DNA of 18,696 bases from JABHVE01 sp047517625 (lineage in GTDB: Bacteria > Pseudomonadota > Alphaproteobacteria > UBA2966 > CAIVPW01): positions 1-18,696 of the forward strand of contig JAKZSO010000214.1 in NCBI GenBank assembly GCA_047517625.1. Reading direction: 5' to 3'. The notes below the pieces were generated by a model, which saw only the letters and a list, made by a program, of their open reading frames with translations, made no database searches and had not been told where the DNA came from. The position numbers and the translations under genes were made by a program. This document shows positions 15,245 to 18,696 of this stretch, in pieces (positions within the stretch are counted from its first letter, which is position 1; each line of letters opens with the position of its first letter).

Positions 15245-15598
15245 CTACATGATCTCGTCGATCTGACGAAGCTCGATCGTCCCGCCGTACCCGAGGTGCG
15301 GGCAGGATTCGGAAATTTCCACCGCCTCGCTGTAATCGGAAGCCTTGACGATGAAAAATCCCCCCATCACTTCCTTGGTTTCACTGTAGGGGCCGTCCGT
15401 TTGGGTAATTCCGTCGCCATTTGCGCGCAATACGCGGCCCGGATCTTCGGTCAGTTTTTGGCCACCGGTCAGCTTTCCGGCCTTGGCCATTTCCTCACTC
15501 CAAGCGTTGTAACGCTCGACAACCGCCTGCATTTGCTCCGGCGAGGCTTCGCCACCTCCTTCGACAGGTTGGTGCAACAACAAAACGAATTGGGCCAT
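15245..15598 (-). CDS. DGPF/YCII-related domain protein
   Basis: The 117-residue protein starts MAQFVLLLHQPVEGG and carries the signature ITQTDGPYSETKEVMGGFFI (DGPF-type motif, here DGPY), then KASDYSEAVEISESCPHLGYG and a C-terminal beta strand, GTIELRQIDEI. DGPF proteins are the standard partners of ECF42 sigma factors and are often their regulatory targets; their biochemical role is not settled. AAGGAGG (15610-15604) sits five bases before this ATG; another ATG at 15601 is in frame. The stop is followed at once by the GTG of the sigma gene, so the two are co-translated. The frame is intact. Confidence 0.85.
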   Translation of the reverse strand: MAQFVLLLHQPVEGGGEASPEQMQAVVERYNAWSEEMAKAGKLTGGQKLTEDPGRVLRANGDGITQTDGPYSETKEVMGGFFIVKASDYSEAVEISESCPHLGYGGTIELRQIDEIM

Positions 15599-16010
15599 CA
15601 TTTCCTCCTTAGTTGGGTTTCCATACCCCAAAAACGTTCGGGCCGTGCGATTATCGACACCGGGCGCAAATTATTTTGGGCGAAGGCCGCGATGACCGTC
15701 AAAAAAGAAATTGGGCCGGTTTCTGAACCCCCGTTGGTATTGAAATGGCCAGAGCAAAAATCTGTCGGAGGGGGGTAGCCTCGGCTCAAACCCCCTCCAC
15801 TTGCCGCTAGTCCCAAAATGCAACCGCCCGGGCCTGCTCGGCGACCGCATGTTGGACCGCTAATTCAATTTTCCCCAAACTCCTCCCCTTTTTCCGCGAT
15901 ATTCGTTGACTTACTTTGGACCGAGGTAGAGAATTTCTGCACCACATGGTCGGTAGTGAAGTTCGTAGTCCGAACTGTGAAGCATCAATTTAATCCCATA
16001 GGGGGGAATC
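15599..16010. promoter_or_regulatory. Divergent intergenic region between the DGPF gene and PQQ dehydrogenase
   Basis: This region of about 410 bases has no coding frame that I trust. It carries the AAGGAGG site of the DGPF gene, a GC-rich hairpin (15767-15798) and, toward the right, a possible vegetative promoter TTGACT-N17-GAGAAT (15906-15934). GGGGGG, four bases before the ATG at 16011, is the likely ribosome binding site of the dehydrogenase. The -10 match is poor, so the promoter is only a candidate. Confidence 0.4.
15767..15798 (-). terminator. GC-rich hairpin, possible minus-strand terminator or attenuator upstream of the DGPF gene
   Basis: GGAGGGGG (15767-15774) pairs with CCCCCTCC (15791-15798) around a 16-base loop that holds a further AGCC/GGCT pair. 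On the minus strand it is followed within about six bases by a short T-run (AAAAA at 15756-15760 on the + strand). It lies about 170 bases upstream of the DGPF start, with no minus-strand gene before it, so a leader attenuator is possible. The role is uncertain. Confidence 0.3.
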
Positions 16011-17812
16011 ATGAAAATTCTTGATGGGCTTATCGTCGGCCTAGCGGCAGCCGGAGTTCCTTAGTATTGGGCTCGGGGCAACTGCAGCGCCGATTACGCC
16101 GGAGCGGCTAAAAAACGCCGCTAATGAACCGCACAACTGGCTGATGTCTTTAGGGAGCTACAACGGCTGGCATTATTCCAGCCTCAGCCAGATCAACAAG
16201 AGCAATGTCTCCGGCCTAACGATGAAGTTCATGGCCTCGATCGGCGGTAGCGCCACTTGTGTGCCGCCCGCACGTTGCAGGGGCAATGAGCAATCCGGCC
16301 CGCTGCTAGAAGATGGGTTCCTGTACGTGACCGACTCGCACAACAAGATCATGAAGTTCGACGTGCGCAGCGGCTCGCGCGCTTTCCCGCTTTGGCGCTG
16401 GGACCCGCAAACAGAACGAACACAGAACTCTGGCGGTATCGCTTTTTATCAAAACACCGTGATCCACGCCATTCGGGATGCCCGCATCATCGCAATCGAC
16501 AAGGATTCCGGTGAGGTGGTTTGGGAAGTCAACGGAACGGAGCCGTCAGGGGGCCGCAACGATGACATGTACCTCCCCACCCGTACCTTCCGCGGCGCGG
16601 TCTCGACCATGCAGACTGCCATGGGCCAAGACGTTGTCATCGTCGGGGCCGGTGGGGCAGGTGTCGGCTGGGTCGGCGCCTTCGACGCTAATAACGGCGA
16701 AAACCTGTGGCGGACCTATACCATCCCGGGGCCGGGTGAACCCAATTTTGGCACTTGGCCGGGTGAGAAGTATCAGTACGGCGCTGCCATGCCCTGGGGG
16801 CCGAGCACGTTCGATCCCGAGACGAACACGATCTTTATCGGGACCGGCGAACCCTCGCCGGTGTACGACCCCGAATTCCGTCCGGGCGATAACCTTTATT
16901 GCTGTAGCACCCTGGCGCTCGACGCAGACAACCGGCGCGTTGAAGTGGTTCTTCCAGGAAACTCCGAACGACGGGTGGGACTTCGACTCGACCGGCACCC
17001 GGATGCTGTTCGATGTTCCCGGACCGGACGGAGAAATGCGTCAGGCGGTTTCCAGCTGGTCCCGTAACGGATTTACTTACGTTTTGGATCGCACTTCCGG
17101 GTCGTTCATCAACGGGTACGCACAGGTGGACAACATCAACTGGACCCTTGGCTTGGATCCGAAGAGCGGCTTGCCGATCGAGTATGTGCCCGGCCAGGTT
17201 CTGCAGAACTACAACGTCCATGGACCAAGGCGCGGGCGTTCAGCGGAAGATGCACCGTTGGTGTGCGCGACATGGGGCGGAGGGCCGACAGGCATTTGGC
17301 CGCCTTCTTATGACCCAACGCGCCACATCACATTTAATACGAGAACCTCGGGGTGCACCTACCAGACAATCCTGCGCATCACCGAAGAGGAGTTCGACCC
17401 GTTGAGGAGAGAGCGCCTTGGTGGGGCCACGCAGCAAATCCAGGTCAATACGATGGCAAATCTGATCGCCATCGACGTCCAGGGTGGCGGCGTGGTTAAC
17501 ACCTACACCCGTGACCTCGGCATCCCCGGCACGCGTCAGGCGGAAGTCGGTGCGCTGGCGACCGGTGGCGGAATCGTGTTTAGCGGCTTTGACGATGGGA
17601 CGTTCGGGGCATGGGACAGTGATACCCTCGCCCAGCTCTGGCAGTTCAACACTGGCACGAGTATGAAGGGCGATCCCATCAGCTATACGGTCGGCGGCAA
17701 GCAATACGTCGCCATCATTGCCGGCGGCGACAACCCCGGCAACGCAGCACGCGGTGGCGGGGTGTCTTCGTTGATTATGCCGACGGCGGTGCTGCTCGTC
17801 TTCGGTCTGTAA
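16011..17812 (+). pseudogene. Periplasmic PQQ-dependent dehydrogenase (methanol/ethanol dehydrogenase type), two frameshifts
   Basis: Quinoprotein alcohol dehydrogenases are periplasmic eight-bladed beta-propellers that oxidise alcohols using PQQ and Ca or a lanthanide. Recognisable here are LMSLGSYNGWHYSSLSQIN, GAVSTMQTAMGQDVVIVGAG, FDANNGENLWRTYTIPGPGE, STFDPETNTIFIGTGEPSP, QETPNDGWDFDSTGTRMLFD (catalytic Asp region) and GFDDGTFGAWDSDTLAQLW. There is no C-terminal cytochrome c domain. Two one-base insertions break it. An extra C at 16059-16060 stops the signal peptide after MKILDGLIVGLAAAGVP. An extra A at 16930-16931 shifts the frame at LDAD. Removing both gives exactly 600 codons and a good signal peptide ending near ATAA. 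Between them, an internal ATG at 16144 is open to 17067. Vicinal Cys297-Cys298 (LYCCST) are unusual at this position. A terminator follows. The family is sure; the substrate is unknown. Confidence 0.85.
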
Positions 17813-17837
17813 GTTCGGCATAGTTAGTTAGAAATCT

Positions 17838-17869
17838 GGGGGAGCCAATTTGGCTCCCCCCTTTTCTTT
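17838..17869 (+). terminator. Rho-independent terminator of the PQQ dehydrogenase gene
   Basis: GGGGGAGCC (17838-17846), loop AATTT and GGCTCCCCC (17852-17860) form a perfect 9-bp GC-rich stem (11 bp if AA/TT also pair). It is followed by CTTTTCTTT. It lies 26 bases after the dehydrogenase stop. The next gene's ATG is only a few bases behind the T-rich tail. Confidence 0.85.
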
Positions 17870-17872
17870 CCC

Positions 17873-18622
17873 ATGTACCGGCCGCTGGCATTTTCGATCC
17901 TTGTTTTTGGGCTAGGCCTGGGCGTTGCCGGCGTCTTGGCCCAGAGCACCACGAGAATCTTCGACGTCGCCCTGGGGAGCCCGGTCAGCGCGTTGCCCCA
18001 CGACGAATTCGTCGATCCCGCGTGCGGGACGAACGGCGGTCCTCCGGCGTTACCGCTGGCCGGGTTCGAGGACTTCGCTAAATGCCCGGTCGAAGAGGCG
18101 ACCGGCCTGCGGGAAGTCTGGTTCATTTATGACGACGAATGGGAATATATCGCCCGGGCTAACCGCGAAGAACGGATCATCAATCGGTACTCGGCGAATA
18201 CGTTCTTCCGGCAACCAATAATCACGTCGCTGATGATTGACGATGCTGGGCTGGTGCAGGGCTACCGTGTCATCACCGATCCTCGCGCACCGCCAGATGT
18301 GCGGATCGAGGGGTTCATGTTGTCCGGGCCCTTCAAGGGCATGTTCAGCGACGCGCCATGGGCGTGCGCGAATATTCCGCCCGGCGAGCGCCAAGAGCCC
18401 ATCGAGGGGATTTTCATCAACACGGCTTGCGAATTGAGGTCCGAGGCGCACGTCGTGAAAATTGTGGTCCACCATTTTTTTAAGCCCGGCCAGGATTTGC
18501 GGGCCATTGAGCGATTCTTGGACGTGGCGCTAGGACAATTCGAAAGTTCCACGCGCCTTGAGGTATACAGCGCCGAAGCAGTCACGGGTGCACCGTGTTG
18601 TCGGGCATCCGCGTTCCGGTGA
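17873..18622 (+). CDS. Secreted protein of unknown function
   Basis: The 249-residue product begins with a signal peptide (MYRPLAFSILVFGLGLGVAG, cleavage after VLA at residue 23). The mature part has Cys residues in DPACGTNGG, FAKCP, WACANIPP, NTACEL and a C-terminal CC. The central stretch GLREVWFIYDDEWEYIARAN looks like a compact folded domain, not low complexity. I do not recognise the family. The ATG lies directly behind the T-rich tail of the dehydrogenase terminator with no ribosome binding site. It would need its own, unusual initiation, read-through, or a leaderless transcript. The last 41 bases overlap the end of a convergent pentapeptide-repeat gene, so the final residues may not be original. 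Secretion is inferred; the frame is intact. Confidence 0.6.
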   Translation: MYRPLAFSILVFGLGLGVAGVLAQSTTRIFDVALGSPVSALPHDEFVDPACGTNGGPPALPLAGFEDFAKCPVEEATGLREVWFIYDDEWEYIARANREERIINRYSANTFFRQPIITSLMIDDAGLVQGYRVITDPRAPPDVRIEGFMLSGPFKGMFSDAPWACANIPPGERQEPIEGIFINTACELRSEAHVVKIVVHHFFKPGQDLRAIERFLDVALGQFESSTRLEVYSAEAVTGAPCCRASAFR

Positions 18623-18696
18623 GCTGAGCGCCCAGAAGGCTGGCTGTGGAAAGGTTGGTCTGAAAGAAATTCGCCCGGGAAAGATTCGCGTCCCCC
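18582..18696 (-). CDS. Pentapeptide-repeat protein, C-terminal end (partial)
   Basis: Reading leftward from the right edge, the frame gives DANLS-RANFF-QTNLS-TASLL-GAQLT followed by GTRMPDNTVHP and a TGA at 18584-18582. The A(D/N)LXX periodicity and the LTGTRMPDxTxHP-type end are typical of pentapeptide-repeat proteins, which form a right-handed quadrilateral beta-helix. Some of these mimic DNA, but the function of this one cannot be told. Only the last 37 residues are in the window. Its end overlaps the end of the secreted-protein gene on the other strand by 41 bases. Confidence 0.75.
   Translation of the reverse strand, partial: GDANLSRANFFQTNLSTASLLGAQLTGTRMPDNTVHP

Noticed and set aside
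16929..16932. Programmed frameshifting in the PQQ dehydrogenase
   Set aside because: No slippery heptamer or downstream pseudoknot-like structure is visible. The site is a simple base duplication, and the family is always in one frame.
1..18696. CRISPR array, insertion sequence or transposase
   Set aside because: No regularly spaced repeats, no transposase-like frame and no terminal inverted repeats were seen on reading both strands.

Overview
The window looks like a piece of a GC-rich alphaproteobacterial chromosome, probably Rhodospirillales-like. That placement is inferred from codon and base composition, from the elongated UrtB, and from the familiarity of the urt, ure and ECF42-type proteins. 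No phylogenetic marker is present.

The centre (about 2541-13281, + strand) is one long urea-use operon, urtABCDE-ureDABCEFG. A textbook sigma-54 (-24/-12) promoter at 2541-2555 precedes urtA. UrtA (periplasmic binding protein), UrtB and UrtC (permeases) and UrtD and UrtE (ATPases) import urea. UreA, UreB and UreC form the nickel urease that hydrolyses it, and UreD, UreE, UreF and UreG load the nickel. From urtB to ureG the genes overlap or sit within a few bases of each other. The only notable gap (99 nt, with a strong stem-loop) lies between urtA and urtB. The promoter type fits control by nitrogen limitation (RpoN plus an NtrC-like activator). Every gene in the operon is open except urtA, which carries an in-frame TAG at codon 205.

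The left flank (1-2260, - strand) holds a kinesin-light-chain-like TPR secretory protein running off the edge, interrupted by an in-frame TAA just after its signal peptide. It also holds a CHASE2 sensor-domain gene with a one-base frameshift and no output domain. Next to the operon's regulatory region lies what looks like the 3' half of a tRNA-Met gene (2208-2257, - strand).

The right flank holds a - strand set: a DGPF/YCII-like gene, an ECF42-type sigma factor with a C-terminal TPR domain (one-base frameshift), and a VOC/glyoxalase-fold gene. After a 410-nt divergent intergenic region comes a + strand periplasmic PQQ-dependent dehydrogenase (two one-base insertions) with a clear terminator. 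Then follow an unrecognised secreted protein and, converging from the right edge, the end of a pentapeptide-repeat protein.

The most striking global feature is the distribution of single-base lesions: six in five genes (TPR, CHASE2, urtA, ECF sigma, and PQQ dehydrogenase twice), against none in the 11 genes from urtB to ureG. This is either decay of the flanks around a selected urea operon or a sequencing/assembly artefact; the sequence alone cannot say which. I did not find a convincing new biological system.
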